64,000 nt of DNA from contig NZ_RQET01000001.1 in assembly GCF_004769195.1 (NCBI RefSeq), positions 124,001 through 188,000 on the forward strand, in the 5' to 3' direction. Positions 1-8,748 of the stretch are shown here, piece after piece. Source of the stretch: Leptospira fletcheri (GTDB lineage Bacteria; Spirochaetota; Leptospiria; Leptospirales; Leptospiraceae). The notes beneath the pieces were generated by a model. The model saw nothing but the letters and a program-made list of their open reading frames with translations. It had not been told where the DNA came from and did no database searches. Within the stretch, counting starts at the first letter, position 1. Each line of letters opens with the position of its first letter. The position numbers and the translations under genes were made by a program.

Positions 1-321
1 GTTCAGCTCGTTCAAATAATTTCCCGTTACGAATAGAATGGAATATTCTCTGCCCGACTTTTCCTTTCCCTCCAATCGAAACAGATGCCGATTGTTCTTG
101 GTCAATTTCAGAGTAGTCGACTCGAAGATCGTACCACTCTGCTTTTTACGGGTCAGAAAGAACCGGTCCACTTTCTCCCTCAGATCTTTCAATTCCCAAG
201 TATACCCTCGGCTTTCCCGTACTGTCGGTTCCCCGGGAAGATCCTGCTCCGAGTTTTTTCTCTTCCAGAACAGAAATCGGCTCCAAAAAGAACCTTTCCC
301 CTTGTTTCGCCCCTCAGACAT
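1..321 (-). CDS. Hypothetical protein, C-terminal part outside window
   Basis: This gene reads leftwards and is cut by the window edge, so only its first 107 codons are visible. The ATG lies 1 nt after the stop of the upstream glycosyltransferase gene, so the two are probably co-transcribed and translationally coupled. The visible protein begins MSEGRNKGKG, is rich in Lys, Arg and Glu, and has no signal peptide, membrane segment or motif I recognise. The frame is open throughout and codon use looks like that of its neighbours. The only hint to function is position beside two surface-polysaccharide genes. Function unknown. Confidence 0.65.
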   Translation of the reverse strand, partial: MSEGRNKGKGSFWSRFLFWKRKNSEQDLPGEPTVRESRGYTWELKDLREKVDRFFLTRKKQSGTIFESTTLKLTKNNRHLFRLEGKEKSGREYSILFVTGNYLNELN

Positions 322-1215
322 CTAGGCTCCGTAATCCTCTCGGAGGTTGGAAGGTCTTTGGATCAAATGATCGCTAAGTTCGTAGATTTTGGCTTCCTTT
401 AAAAAAGTGGAGTAGGCGGAAGAAACTGCGATCGCAAATCCCGGAAACCCGTCCAGAAATCCCAGTTTAAAAAGATAGATCTCCCAAAACTTTACGAAAG
501 GTTTATAGATCGTGCGCGTCAACCGAAACACCTTGCCCTTTCGAAACCGAGTCCAGGCTACGATGGAAGAGAATTTATTGATCGTGTCCACTTGGTGAGA
601 CAAATCGCGAAAACTGTAATGTAAAATATCTCCGGAAATTTTTTTTCCCTTTCCGTCGACGACTAGATAGTCGTGCGGATTCTCCCCGGTCCAGCGCGCC
701 TTGGATTTGCGAAAGATCCTGTATTTCGTCTGAGGATACCAACCGGAAAAACGGATGAACCTTCCCATGTGGAACGTAAGTCTAGCCACCTTAAGTCCGT
801 CCAGAGCTCCGTCCTCCGGACTCTCCAAAAAAATGCGGAGAGACTCTTTCAATTCGTCGCTCAACCTTTCGTCCGCATCCAAAGAGAGAATCCACTCGTT
901 TTTACAAAGGGCGATCGCATCGTTTTTCTGTTCCACATGCCCGCTAAATTTTTGGGAACGGAATTTCACCTCAGGGAAGGATCTACTGATTTCCTCCGTC
1001 TTGTCCGTACTATTCGAATCCAGAACGACGATTTCCTCGGCGATATCTCGGCAGGAACGAATACAATCTCCGATATTTCTTTCTTCATTGTACGTGATGA
1101 CCGCGACGGAGAGGTGTTTGTTGAATCTGGGGTGGGAAGAGACAAGCGTAGCCGGATTCGATTTCTTCCTTTTTTTGCTCGTCGATCGAGGGGATTCTAT
1201 TTTTTTTTCGGACAT
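322..1215 (-). CDS. Family 2 glycosyltransferase, LPS-core (WaaE/KdtX) type
   Basis: Cytoplasmic inverting GT-A glycosyltransferase of 297 residues, predicted to transfer a sugar from a nucleotide donor to an LPS core or other envelope polysaccharide. After a basic 30-residue N-terminus comes the GT2 signature SVAVITYNEERNI (about residues 36-48), then DSNSTDKT (66-73) and the metal/nucleotide-binding DAD motif in SLDADERL (111-118). The spacing resembles the WaaE/KdtX branch of GT2 enzymes. There is no clear membrane segment. The gene directly precedes an unknown gene and diverges from a polysaccharide ligase/polymerase-like gene, which supports a surface-glycan role. Donor and acceptor cannot be told from sequence. 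Confidence 0.85.
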   Translation of the reverse strand: MSEKKIESPRSTSKKRKKSNPATLVSSHPRFNKHLSVAVITYNEERNIGDCIRSCRDIAEEIVVLDSNSTDKTEEISRSFPEVKFRSQKFSGHVEQKNDAIALCKNEWILSLDADERLSDELKESLRIFLESPEDGALDGLKVARLTFHMGRFIRFSGWYPQTKYRIFRKSKARWTGENPHDYLVVDGKGKKISGDILHYSFRDLSHQVDTINKFSSIVAWTRFRKGKVFRLTRTIYKPFVKFWEIYLFKLGFLDGFPGFAIAVSSAYSTFLKEAKIYELSDHLIQRPSNLREDYGA

Positions 1216-1320
1216 ATAATCTGGCGAAAGTCCTGCGGATTTCCGTCGGGATCCCAGGATAAGAGCTTTTCTTTCCTTGTCAGCGGTTTTTTATGGGATT
1301 CGGTCGGACCCACCCCTTCT

Positions 1321-3309
1321 ATGAAAATCGAATCATTTTCCTTAGACCGTATGGAATCCGGAACTCTTTCCAGATTGTCGGAAAAAGGGTCTTTTTACTC
1401 CCTTCTCTTTTTACTCATTACCTTCCCTTTATCAGTTTCCGTCTCCCAAATATTTGCGGGCCTTGCGGTTTTCCTTTTCCTTGTGGCGGGACCGAGAGTT
1501 TGGGAAAAAAGCCGTCCTTTTCTATTTCCTTTCGGCCTAATTTTAGGCGTCTATCTCTTCGTATTCCTATCCTCGGTTTGGCATTTGGACGGAAACGGAG
1601 ATTTCTGGAAGAATTTTGCAAAGCAATCCGAAGCCGGGGACTTTTGGCTCTGCCTGATATTCCCCGTTGCCGCGGCACACGCAGCGGAGGAATCGAATTC
1701 GCGTAAGATCCGGAGATTCATCTGGATTTCCTTCTTTCTGCTCCTGCTCTCTGGACTGGTTTCCATATTCAGCGAGTACCGACTCGGGAAATTTATTTCT
1801 AACGGTTTCCAGTATGCTCCCGGAGACAGGAAACAACACCCTGCCGGTCTCTTGTTCGGAATCCAGAGTTACCTTCCCATCGGATTGATGAATACTCATC
1901 TCACGTACGGAGGTTTGCTATCTTTGTACATTCCAGGTCTAGCGGCGGGTTTCTTCGCTTCCATTCGACGGAAATCCGGTTTCAAGATCGGATTCTACGG
2001 AATCCTTCTCCTAGTTGGGGCCTGGCTGTTTCTATTGAACCAAAGCAAATCTGCCTGGTTAGGGGTCGGTTTCGTTTGCGTAGTTCTTTTGCTTCGATTC
2101 GGATTACCGGGAAAAATCGGGTTTTCCCCGCCCAATATCGCCGTTGCAGGCATCATAGCCGGTATTCTTTTTGTGTGCATCGGCTTCAGCTTCAAATATC
2201 TCTATGAGAGGAATTGGCTCTTTCATCGAACCGTCTCCCAGGTTTTAGAAGTGCAGACTCCGGAAAATCAGAGATATTGGATTTACCGAAACAGCCTCCC
2301 CTTGCTGGAAAAAACCTACGCCCTAGGACTGGGCGGAGGAAAATTCAAATCCGCCCATCACACCCTATCCGACCGCTCCGTCCAAGAACAGGAACAGCTG
2401 TGGTACGAATTGGAGATCACTCCGAACAGCCACGCTCACAACGACATGCTGCACTTTGCGATCGTAGGCGGTTGGGTTTCCGCACTCTCGCTTCTACTTT
2501 TTTTTATATTCATTTTCCGTGATATAACCCCTTCCCTTGGAGACCAGGAAACTCTTTCACCGATAGGAGTCGGGTCTCTTTGGGTGGCCGGATTTTTTCA
2601 ATGTTATCTTTTGGACGACGAGGTCGCTTTGCCGTTTTATGCGCTGTCCGGGATCCTGATCGGAAGCCGTAGATTCCAGGAAAAAACGAACTTTCGATAT
2701 ACCTCTCTTCTCCTGATTTTGCCGTTTCTGCTTAATGCCTTCTTTTGGATCTGGCGCTTGCAGACTCCCCCGGCTCTGGCATATTCCAGACAGATCCGAA
2801 CGGAGAACCCCGATTATGAGAAATTGTTGGAAAAACGAATTCTCCCTTTTCGCTCCGAGGTAGCGATTCGGCAGGATCGGCTTTTGGAAAAAGTTCTGGT
2901 TCCGAACGATTGGGCGGAGAAGCCGTTCCAAATCGAAGGATGCCTGACGCATAGATGGCCCAACCCGCCTTCCCTTCGAAAAGATCCGTTTCGGTTCGGA
3001 ATATATCTTTCTCCGAACGCCAAAAATCCGCCGAAGCAAGCCTTGGTTACCGTAGTAAGCCGGGAGTCCTTCGACGAAGACCAATTGTACTGGTCCCACG
3101 CTCAGGTAGAACTCGCCTCCGAGAGAATCTCCCTGAAATCCGGATGGAATTCTTTTCTTTGGAAGGAGACAATTCCGCTTGCCCCTTCCCCCAAGTTTCC
3201 TACGGGAGTTTTTTTCCGGGATTTTAAGATTGTCTGGGAAGGATTTCGGAAGGACCAAGATGTGGACCTTCCCGCCTTCGACTTCGGCGACCTTTGCGAT
3301 TACGAATGA
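1321..3309 (+). CDS. O-antigen ligase/polymerase-like membrane protein (Wzy_C family)
   Basis: Polytopic inner-membrane protein of 662 residues. The N-terminal two thirds are a series of hydrophobic segments typical of WaaL/Wzy proteins, and a large periplasmic loop contains the H-A-H-N-D motif (residues 371-375) that is characteristic of O-antigen ligases. The last 200 residues are hydrophilic, longer than in most family members, and of unknown role. I chose the ATG at 1321 because the open frame further upstream runs antisense through the glycosyltransferase gene; an ATG at 1351 is possible, and neither has a good Shine-Dalgarno sequence. Likely role: joining or polymerising periplasmic glycan, either O-antigen to lipid A-core or a related transfer. 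Ligase and polymerase cannot be separated by reading. Confidence 0.8.
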   Translation: MKIESFSLDRMESGTLSRLSEKGSFYSLLFLLITFPLSVSVSQIFAGLAVFLFLVAGPRVWEKSRPFLFPFGLILGVYLFVFLSSVWHLDGNGDFWKNFAKQSEAGDFWLCLIFPVAAAHAAEESNSRKIRRFIWISFFLLLLSGLVSIFSEYRLGKFISNGFQYAPGDRKQHPAGLLFGIQSYLPIGLMNTHLTYGGLLSLYIPGLAAGFFASIRRKSGFKIGFYGILLLVGAWLFLLNQSKSAWLGVGFVCVVLLLRFGLPGKIGFSPPNIAVAGIIAGILFVCIGFSFKYLYERNWLFHRTVSQVLEVQTPENQRYWIYRNSLPLLEKTYALGLGGGKFKSAHHTLSDRSVQEQEQLWYELEITPNSHAHNDMLHFAIVGGWVSALSLLLFFIFIFRDITPSLGDQETLSPIGVGSLWVAGFFQCYLLDDEVALPFYALSGILIGSRRFQEKTNFRYTSLLLILPFLLNAFFWIWRLQTPPALAYSRQIRTENPDYEKLLEKRILPFRSEVAIRQDRLLEKVLVPNDWAEKPFQIEGCLTHRWPNPPSLRKDPFRFGIYLSPNAKNPPKQALVTVVSRESFDEDQLYWSHAQVELASERISLKSGWNSFLWKETIPLAPSPKFPTGVFFRDFKIVWEGFRKDQDVDLPAFDFGDLCDYE

Positions 3310-3323
3310 CCGAAAAGGATTCT

Positions 3324-3410
<87 letters not shown>

Positions 3411-3455
3411 GTCATAGGAGATAGGTTCGCCGACATCCGACGATTCGCGAACTTA

Positions 3456-3531
<76 letters not shown>

Positions 3532-3534
3532 GAG

Positions 3535-3564
3535 GTATAATTTCGTCGAGGGGCGAGGTGTCAA
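3535..3564 (-). promoter_or_regulatory. Sigma70-type promoter for the tRNA-Cys/tRNA-Leu unit
   Basis: Reading on the minus strand, a perfect TTGACA (3564-3559) is followed after 18 nt by TTATAC (3540-3535). The predicted start would fall just ahead of the tRNA-Cys 5' end at 3526. The site lies after the guaA stop codon, so the tRNAs need not depend on guaA transcription. Confidence 0.6.
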
Positions 3565-3582
3565 TAGAAATCTATTTTATCG

Positions 3583-5397
3583 CTATTCCCATTCGATCGT
3601 GCCGGGAGGCTTATTGGTGAGATCGAAAAATACGTACCGAATTTTCTCGATCCCTAATAACTTGGATTCCAATTCCCGTAAAACGTTCCGATCCAAAGGG
3701 AAGAAACTCGCAGTCATGGCTTCTTGGGAATGAACCGGTCGGAGAACGATACTCCTTTCTTCCTCAGTCTTTCCTACCGGCAAAAGAACCACAGGCATTT
3801 GCCAGATTTCGCCGTAGATTCCTGCAGATCGGAGAACCGACTCGACCACGGCATCCGCTTCCCTTAAAAGATCCGAATCTTTCCGATCCAGATCCAGCGG
3901 CTGAAAAAGAAAGGATGCGTCTTTTATGGAAACGTTTTCCGGTCCTACAAAAAGAGTCACTCGATTGATATGAGAACTTCGATTCGTGATGGCGGTCGAT
4001 ATACGATTCCAGTCCTCCCATTCTTTCTCTCCGGAAAGAACTGCACAGTACGCGTAAGATCTCCTGTCCCCTTTGACACCCACGGACGCGACAGGCAAAA
4101 TGCTTCCCGCCACTCCGGAAAAATCCGCAAGAATCGCGTCCAGTTCGGTCTCGGCTTCTCGAATGATTTCCCTCTTTTGGGAAATCATTCGGACAACCAA
4201 ACCCGGTCCGGGAAAAGGATGGCGCAATGTCCATTCCTTAGGAAGCCCGAGAACGGTTCCTAGTTCCCGAACCTCGTCCTTGTAGAGATCCTTGATGGGT
4301 TCCACCACCTTCCCCTCTTCCATCAATTTTTGTATGGCTTCCACACGATTGTGGTGGGTTTTGATCGTATGGGAATGTTTCGTCCCTCCGCTTTCGATCG
4401 TGTCAGGATAAATCGTTCCCTGTCCTAAAATCCATTCTTCGGAGTTCAGCCCCAATTCCTTAGCGCAATCCTCCTGAGCTTCCAAAAATAGATTTCCGAC
4501 GATCTTTCTCTTCTCCTCCGGATCTTTCTTTCCCTTCAGCCTGGAATAAAATAGCTCCGAAGAATCATGAACATGCAGGTGGATTCCCTGAAGAGTCAAG
4601 TTTTCTTGCAGGTGTAAGACCTCGTCCTTCCGCATAAAACCCGTATCGATCAGGACGCCTTTAACCCGATCTTGTCCGAGTGCCTTTGTAAGAAGGAGAT
4701 AGGAAACCGTGGAATCCACTCCCCCGGAAACGAGTAAAAAGACTTTCTTATCCTTCGGAATCGCGGATTTCAATTCTTGTAGTTTGAGGGCCAAATACTG
4801 GGTAAGATCCCAGGTATTCTCCGCTCCGCAAATCCGGATAAAATTCCGTAGCAACTCGTTCCCCTTTTGGGTATGGGTCACTTCGGGATGGAATTGGATT
4901 CCGAATCTATGAGCGGAGACGTTTTCGACCACCGCGTATTTGCAGTCCGTAGAGGAAGCCGTCGCCCGAAAACCTTCCGGTAGACGGACCACTTCGTCCC
5001 CATGGCTCATCCAAACCACTTCCCCGCCGGAATAACCCTGCAACAATTCGGATCCGTTCCCGGAGAATAGGTCCAAAGACGCCTGTCCGTATTCCGCAGT
5101 GCCGGCCTTTCGAACCTCTCCCCCCAAAAGCTTCATCATCAATTGGTGACCGTAACAGATCCCTAAAATCGGAATGCCTAGATCGAAAATTTTTTCGGAA
5201 ATGGAGGGCGAACCCGTCTCGTACACGCTTTCCGGGCCTCCAGATAAAACCAATCCGGAGAATTTCGCGTAAGATTCCGTAGGTTCTTCGTTGGAAAGAA
5301 TTTCGGAATAGGCCCCTAACCTTCGGATACGGGAGGCGATCAAATGTGCGTATTGGCCGCCGAAATCGACGACACCTATGACTTTGCGTTGGTTCAT
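3583..5397 (-). CDS. guaA: GMP synthase (glutamine-hydrolysing)
   Basis: Makes GMP from XMP, glutamine and ATP in the last step of guanine nucleotide synthesis; cytoplasmic. The N-terminal class I amidotransferase has the nucleophile Cys81 in GICYGHQ and the His/Glu pair in FHPEVTH. The ATP-pyrophosphatase domain has the P-loop SGGVDST near residue 225. The C-terminus ends in the usual dimerisation-domain sequence NKPPGTIEWE. At 604 residues it is about 80 longer than the E. coli enzyme, the extra length lying in the synthase/dimerisation half, as in long-form GMP synthases. It diverges from queF (80 bp between starts) and is followed by two tRNA genes. Confidence 0.97.
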   Translation of the reverse strand: MNQRKVIGVVDFGGQYAHLIASRIRRLGAYSEILSNEEPTESYAKFSGLVLSGGPESVYETGSPSISEKIFDLGIPILGICYGHQLMMKLLGGEVRKAGTAEYGQASLDLFSGNGSELLQGYSGGEVVWMSHGDEVVRLPEGFRATASSTDCKYAVVENVSAHRFGIQFHPEVTHTQKGNELLRNFIRICGAENTWDLTQYLALKLQELKSAIPKDKKVFLLVSGGVDSTVSYLLLTKALGQDRVKGVLIDTGFMRKDEVLHLQENLTLQGIHLHVHDSSELFYSRLKGKKDPEEKRKIVGNLFLEAQEDCAKELGLNSEEWILGQGTIYPDTIESGGTKHSHTIKTHHNRVEAIQKLMEEGKVVEPIKDLYKDEVRELGTVLGLPKEWTLRHPFPGPGLVVRMISQKREIIREAETELDAILADFSGVAGSILPVASVGVKGDRRSYAYCAVLSGEKEWEDWNRISTAITNRSSHINRVTLFVGPENVSIKDASFLFQPLDLDRKDSDLLREADAVVESVLRSAGIYGEIWQMPVVLLPVGKTEEERSIVLRPVHSQEAMTASFFPLDRNVLRELESKLLGIEKIRYVFFDLTNKPPGTIEWE

Positions 5398-5477
5398 GGC
5401 GAGAGTTCCGAGTCCCTGCTTTGTAAAAGGATTCCCAGGGAAAAGTTCCGGAAAACTCTGGTTTCAGAGGAGGACGA

Positions 5478-5897
5478 ATGGACGACCGACAGCAAGAAAC
5501 AGGAGCTTCTTCCTACGAAGGAAGACAGGAACACATTCCTACTCTGAAACTTCCCGATATAGAATCTTTCGCCAATGTGTACGAAGGTAAGGATTACACA
5601 ATCGATTTTACCATACCGGAATTCACCGCGGTATGCCCCAAGACCGGTTTGCCGGATTTCGGTACGATAGAGATTTCCTACATTCCTTCGGACAAATGCG
5701 TGGAGCTGAAATCTTTGAAAGAATACATCCTCGCTTACCGCAATTTGGGGATCTTTCACGAAAACGTGGTCAACCGAATCTTGGAGGACTTCGTAAAATC
5801 CGTCCGTCCGAAATACGTAAAAGTAAGAGGAGATTATAATCTTCGGGGCGGGATCAAGACCGTGGTAACACGCGAATTCCGATCGGAGGCGGGTTAG
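5478..5897 (+). CDS. queF: NADPH-dependent preQ0 reductase, QueF type I
   Basis: Reduces 7-cyano-7-deazaguanine to preQ1, the precursor of queuosine in tRNA; cytoplasmic. The 139-residue length is that of the short type I QueF. The nucleophile Cys53 sits in FTAVCPKTGLPDFG, followed by the NADPH-binding motif ELKSLKEY (76-83) and the FHE motif (93-95). The ATG follows a strong GAGGAGG. The downstream SemiSWEET gene starts 2 nt after its stop, so the two are probably one transcript. Divergent from guaA. Confidence 0.95.
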   Translation: MDDRQQETGASSYEGRQEHIPTLKLPDIESFANVYEGKDYTIDFTIPEFTAVCPKTGLPDFGTIEISYIPSDKCVELKSLKEYILAYRNLGIFHENVVNRILEDFVKSVRPKYVKVRGDYNLRGGIKTVVTREFRSEAG

Positions 5898-5899
5898 GA

Positions 5900-6169
5900 G
5901 TGGAACCGACGAGTTGGATCGGATATACCGCTTCCTTATTGACGACGATTTCCTTTCTTCCCCAAGTGATCAAAGTTTTGATCGAAAGAAAGACCCGAGA
6001 CATCTCGCGGAATATGTATCTGGTATTGACTGTAGGATTAGGCTTCTGGCTGGCTTACGGAATCCTTAAGGAGGATTTACCGATCATATTGGCGAATTCC
6101 GTCACGCTGGTTTTCACTATGGTGATTCTCTATTTCAAACTGATGGAGAAGGAACCGGAAGAGAACTGA
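5900..6169 (+). CDS. SemiSWEET sugar transporter (MtN3/PQ-loop)
   Basis: 89-residue protein with three hydrophobic segments, one triple-helix bundle of the SWEET/PQ-loop fold; the family works as homodimers that carry mono- or disaccharides across the inner membrane. The first helix contains the FLPQV signature (TTISFLPQVIKVL), and the second and third segments are LTVGLGFWLAYGIL and LANSVTLVFTMVIL. The start is a GTG 2 nt after the queF stop, with the Shine-Dalgarno sequence inside the queF end. A Leptospira SemiSWEET is one of the structurally studied members of the family. A strong terminator follows. The sugar is unknown. Confidence 0.9.
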   Translation: MEPTSWIGYTASLLTTISFLPQVIKVLIERKTRDISRNMYLVLTVGLGFWLAYGILKEDLPIILANSVTLVFTMVILYFKLMEKEPEEN

Positions 6170-6182
6170 TTTCTTCCGAATC

Positions 6183-6216
6183 AAAAAACGCCGGGCGTGA
6201 ACCCCGGCGTTTTTTC
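6183..6216. terminator. Bidirectional rho-independent terminator
   Basis: Perfect hairpin CGCCGGG / CCCGGCG with A6 on one side and T6 on the other. It lies between the convergent SemiSWEET and FecR-domain genes and should work on both strands. Confidence 0.9.
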
Positions 6217-6238
6217 CCGAGCGAGATTCCGAAAGAAC

Positions 6239-7168
6239 TTATTTCGGAAGTGCTTGGTCTTTCAAGGACTTACGCTGATTTTCCAAATCCTTTTTGGCGT
6301 CGTCCATGGAAGATTTCACTTTTTCCTTTTCTTCCTGTCCGGATTTTCGGATGGCTTCCCGCTCTTCCTTGCCCGCATTTTTCGTATCTTCCAGGAGTTT
6401 GCGGTTCTCCTCTTTAGCGCCCTCGATCAATTCGCGATTTCTTTGTTTCTGATCTTCCATTCCCTGAAGGATCAAAGCCTTATTTTCCTGGAAGTCCTTC
6501 AGGATCTCCTGGATACGCGCTCTCTGTTCCTCCGTAACGGACTGTATCGTGGCCGAATCGTTTTCTAGTTCCGCTTTTTCAGCATCCGTCAAATTCCCTT
6601 CCGTGAGATCCTTTCCGTCGGAACTGACCTTCTCTCCCGCGTCGGCTGTCGCTTGTTTTGTAGGATCATCGGCGTCCGTTACGGAAACGGATCCGTTGGA
6701 TACGAGCGTATGCGCCGATTTACCGTTATCCTCCACCTGAAAGTCGGTACCACGAACGGAAGCGACCACCGTAGGGGTGGTGACATTGAATTGGCTGGTC
6801 TTTCCTAGCTTGGTGGATACTTTGGAAAAGATCTTTCCTTTGTTCATGTTCAGATCCGTGAACAACTCTCCGTTCTTGGAATCTATGAAGATTTTTTTCA
6901 GGATCAGAGAGGTGTTTTCTTTGATCCGAATCACTACCCCGTCGGTAAGTTGTAAATCGGCATAGGAGTCCTTGCCGGTTTCGATACGGTCTTCCGGCAT
7001 GAGAAAGGAATCCGGAGTAGACGCCTTTTCCTTTCCGGCCTTGTCGAAAAGTTTTACGCTCCCTTTTGCAAAAGTGATTACCCCACCCTGCAGATCTTCC
7101 TTGGCCTTGCGACAATCGATAAAACCCATCGATACCGCGAGAATACAAACGATAGTAATCCGTTTCAT
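6239..7168 (-). CDS. FecR-domain lipoprotein with C-terminal coiled coil
   Basis: 309-residue predicted exported lipoprotein. The ATG at 7168 has GGGAGAG in front and opens a signal peptide MKRITIVCILAVSMGFIDC, with Cys19 as the probable lipidated residue; Asp at -1 is unusual, so lipidation is uncertain. A FecR-type domain follows (GGVITFAKGSVKLFD ... TTPTVVASVRGTDF ... VSNGSVSV). The last 110 residues are a charged Glu/Lys/Gln-rich helix, probably coiled coil. FecR-domain lipoproteins of the LipL45 type are known in Leptospira. In other bacteria FecR transmits signals to sigma factors, but no sigma-factor gene is adjacent here, so the domain more likely has a structural or binding role. Confidence 0.8.
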   Translation of the reverse strand: MKRITIVCILAVSMGFIDCRKAKEDLQGGVITFAKGSVKLFDKAGKEKASTPDSFLMPEDRIETGKDSYADLQLTDGVVIRIKENTSLILKKIFIDSKNGELFTDLNMNKGKIFSKVSTKLGKTSQFNVTTPTVVASVRGTDFQVEDNGKSAHTLVSNGSVSVTDADDPTKQATADAGEKVSSDGKDLTEGNLTDAEKAELENDSATIQSVTEEQRARIQEILKDFQENKALILQGMEDQKQRNRELIEGAKEENRKLLEDTKNAGKEEREAIRKSGQEEKEKVKSSMDDAKKDLENQRKSLKDQALPK

Positions 7169-7440
7169 TGAATTTAGTTCTCTCCCTTGGGAAATTGCTT
7201 TCCAGGAAGAATATAGAAGAAATAAATTTCCGTCCACATTTTTCCTCTCCGAACCTTTCCGACAAACCTACTTGTCTTTCCGGGATCTTTTGGAATGAGA
7301 ATCGAATCGCTCGTCCGAACCGGAACCCCGGCCTCGATTTCCCGGGAAAATCGTTTGCCGTCCAGACCGGGACTCGAAACTGTAGTGAAAGAAGCCGTTT
7401 TCCGCAAGCAGTCAGGAAACTTTCGAGGAGAATCTAGCGT

Positions 7441-7665
7441 ATGGCACAGACGAAAATAGCCTATGTAGACAAGGACAACTGCACTTCCTGTAACCAATGT
7501 GCGGACAATCTACCCAAATACTTTCAAATGGACGACAACGATACGTCCGAAACCCATATCGGAGGAGAATCCATAAACCAAGCTCCGATTCCGGAAGAAG
7601 AATGGAAAATCGTCCAGAAAGAAATGGATGAATGTCCCGGAGAGTGCATTCATTGGAAAAAATAA
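7441..7665 (+). CDS. Small 4Fe-4S ferredoxin
   Basis: 74-residue soluble electron carrier. Cys14, Cys17 and Cys20 (CTSCNQC) with Cys65 (followed by Pro) give one 4Fe-4S cluster, as in monocluster ferredoxins; an extra Cys69 is present. The middle is acidic, as is usual for these proteins. The ATG has CGAGGAG upstream. It stands alone between divergent and convergent neighbours, with about 270 bp upstream and a terminator directly after it, so it is probably monocistronic. The redox partner cannot be told from context. Confidence 0.9.
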   Translation: MAQTKIAYVDKDNCTSCNQCADNLPKYFQMDDNDTSETHIGGESINQAPIPEEEWKIVQKEMDECPGECIHWKK

Positions 7666-7693
7666 TCCGAACTCTAAAAAGAATTCGTTCGGA

Positions 7694-7724
7694 GAAAAGC
7701 GGGTCGTAAGGCCCGTTTTTTTTT
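7694..7724. terminator. Rho-independent terminator after ferredoxin
   Basis: Hairpin CGGGTC-GTAA-GGCCCG followed by T9 on the plus strand. The flanking A-run means it may also serve fliM, which converges and ends at 7723. Confidence 0.85.
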
Positions 7725-8748
7725 AATATTCCTGTTCGGAACGGGTGGAACCCAGTAGCTCGTCCGGAATGTCTTCCACCCTGTCACCGATCTGAATCGC
7801 AAGACGGTTTCCGACTCGCCCGGGGAGGCATTTGAATTTCTTTCGTTCCCCCACTTTGACTAACATATCGGAACGGGTCGTGGTGTTTTCCAGCTTCACT
7901 ACGTCTCCTATATTCAAATTCATAAAGTCCAAAATCGAGATGTCCACGGATCCTACTTCCGCGATCACTGGGATCTGAACTTGATCCAACCGTTCCTGAA
8001 TGATGGAGCGGTTTTCATCCAGCTCACCTTTCCGGATGGAAGAATACCAGTATTGTGCGGACAATTTGTTGATGATCGGCTCGATCGTGATGTAAGGGAT
8101 ACAAAGGTTCGTCAAACCTTCCACTTCTCCGATTTTGGTCTCTAGGTTGATCAAAACCACCATGTCGTTCGGAGGAACCACCTGGGCGAATTGCGGATTG
8201 GTTTCTATGTTTCCCAATCTAGGACGAAGGTCGATCACCGTAGACCAGGCCTCGCGCATGTTTCCTAAAATACGGACGATGATCCCTTCCATAACGCTCA
8301 TCTCGATCTCGGAGAGTTCCCGGGAGATCTTAGCGGTTTCTCCCTTTCCTCCGAAAAGTCGGTCGATGATCGTAAAAGAAATCGAAGGATCTATCTCCAA
8401 AATTGCGGAACCCCGCAAAGGGTCCATGTTGATCACCGCCAAAGTCGTCGGGTTCGGAATCGAACGGATAAACTCCTCATACGTAAGCTGGTCCACAGCC
8501 GCGACGTGAACGTGAACGAGAGCCCGAAGCTGGGCGGAAAGTCCCGTCGTCGCAAGGCGGGCAAAGGTCTCGTGCATCATCTGCAAGGTTCGGATCTGGT
8601 CCTTGGAAAATTTGTCGGGACGCTTGAAGTCGTAGATCTTGACCTTTTTTTGTTCACCGACCGAGGAGTATTCGTCTTCGCTGACTTCCCCGCTGGAGAT
8701 CGCGTTTAAGAGCGCATCGATTTCGTCTTGCGATAAAATTTCGGTCAT
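7723..8748 (-). CDS. fliM: Flagellar motor switch protein FliM
   Basis: Cytoplasmic C-ring protein that sets the direction of periplasmic flagellar rotation. Of 341 residues, the N-terminal peptide LSQDEIDALL (5-14) is the canonical CheY-P-binding motif, followed by the CheC-like middle domain and a C-terminal SpoA domain (NLNIGDVVKLENTTTRSDMLVKVG). The ATG overlaps the stop of the preceding secreted-protein gene by 4 nt, so translation is coupled. In L. interrogans fliM is needed for flagellar assembly and virulence (published work, from memory). fliN lies about 7 kb away on the same strand and fliG about 35 kb away. Confidence 0.96.
   Translation of the reverse strand: MTEILSQDEIDALLNAISSGEVSEDEYSSVGEQKKVKIYDFKRPDKFSKDQIRTLQMMHETFARLATTGLSAQLRALVHVHVAAVDQLTYEEFIRSIPNPTTLAVINMDPLRGSAILEIDPSISFTIIDRLFGGKGETAKISRELSEIEMSVMEGIIVRILGNMREAWSTVIDLRPRLGNIETNPQFAQVVPPNDMVVLINLETKIGEVEGLTNLCIPYITIEPIINKLSAQYWYSSIRKGELDENRSIIQERLDQVQIPVIAEVGSVDISILDFMNLNIGDVVKLENTTTRSDMLVKVGERKKFKCLPGRVGNRLAIQIGDRVEDIPDELLGSTRSEQEY

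Noticed and set aside
673..1320. N-terminal extension of the O-antigen ligase-like frame back to 673
   Set aside because: It runs antisense through a well-supported glycosyltransferase gene, is not hydrophobic like the rest, and lacks a ribosome site. It is a shadow frame.
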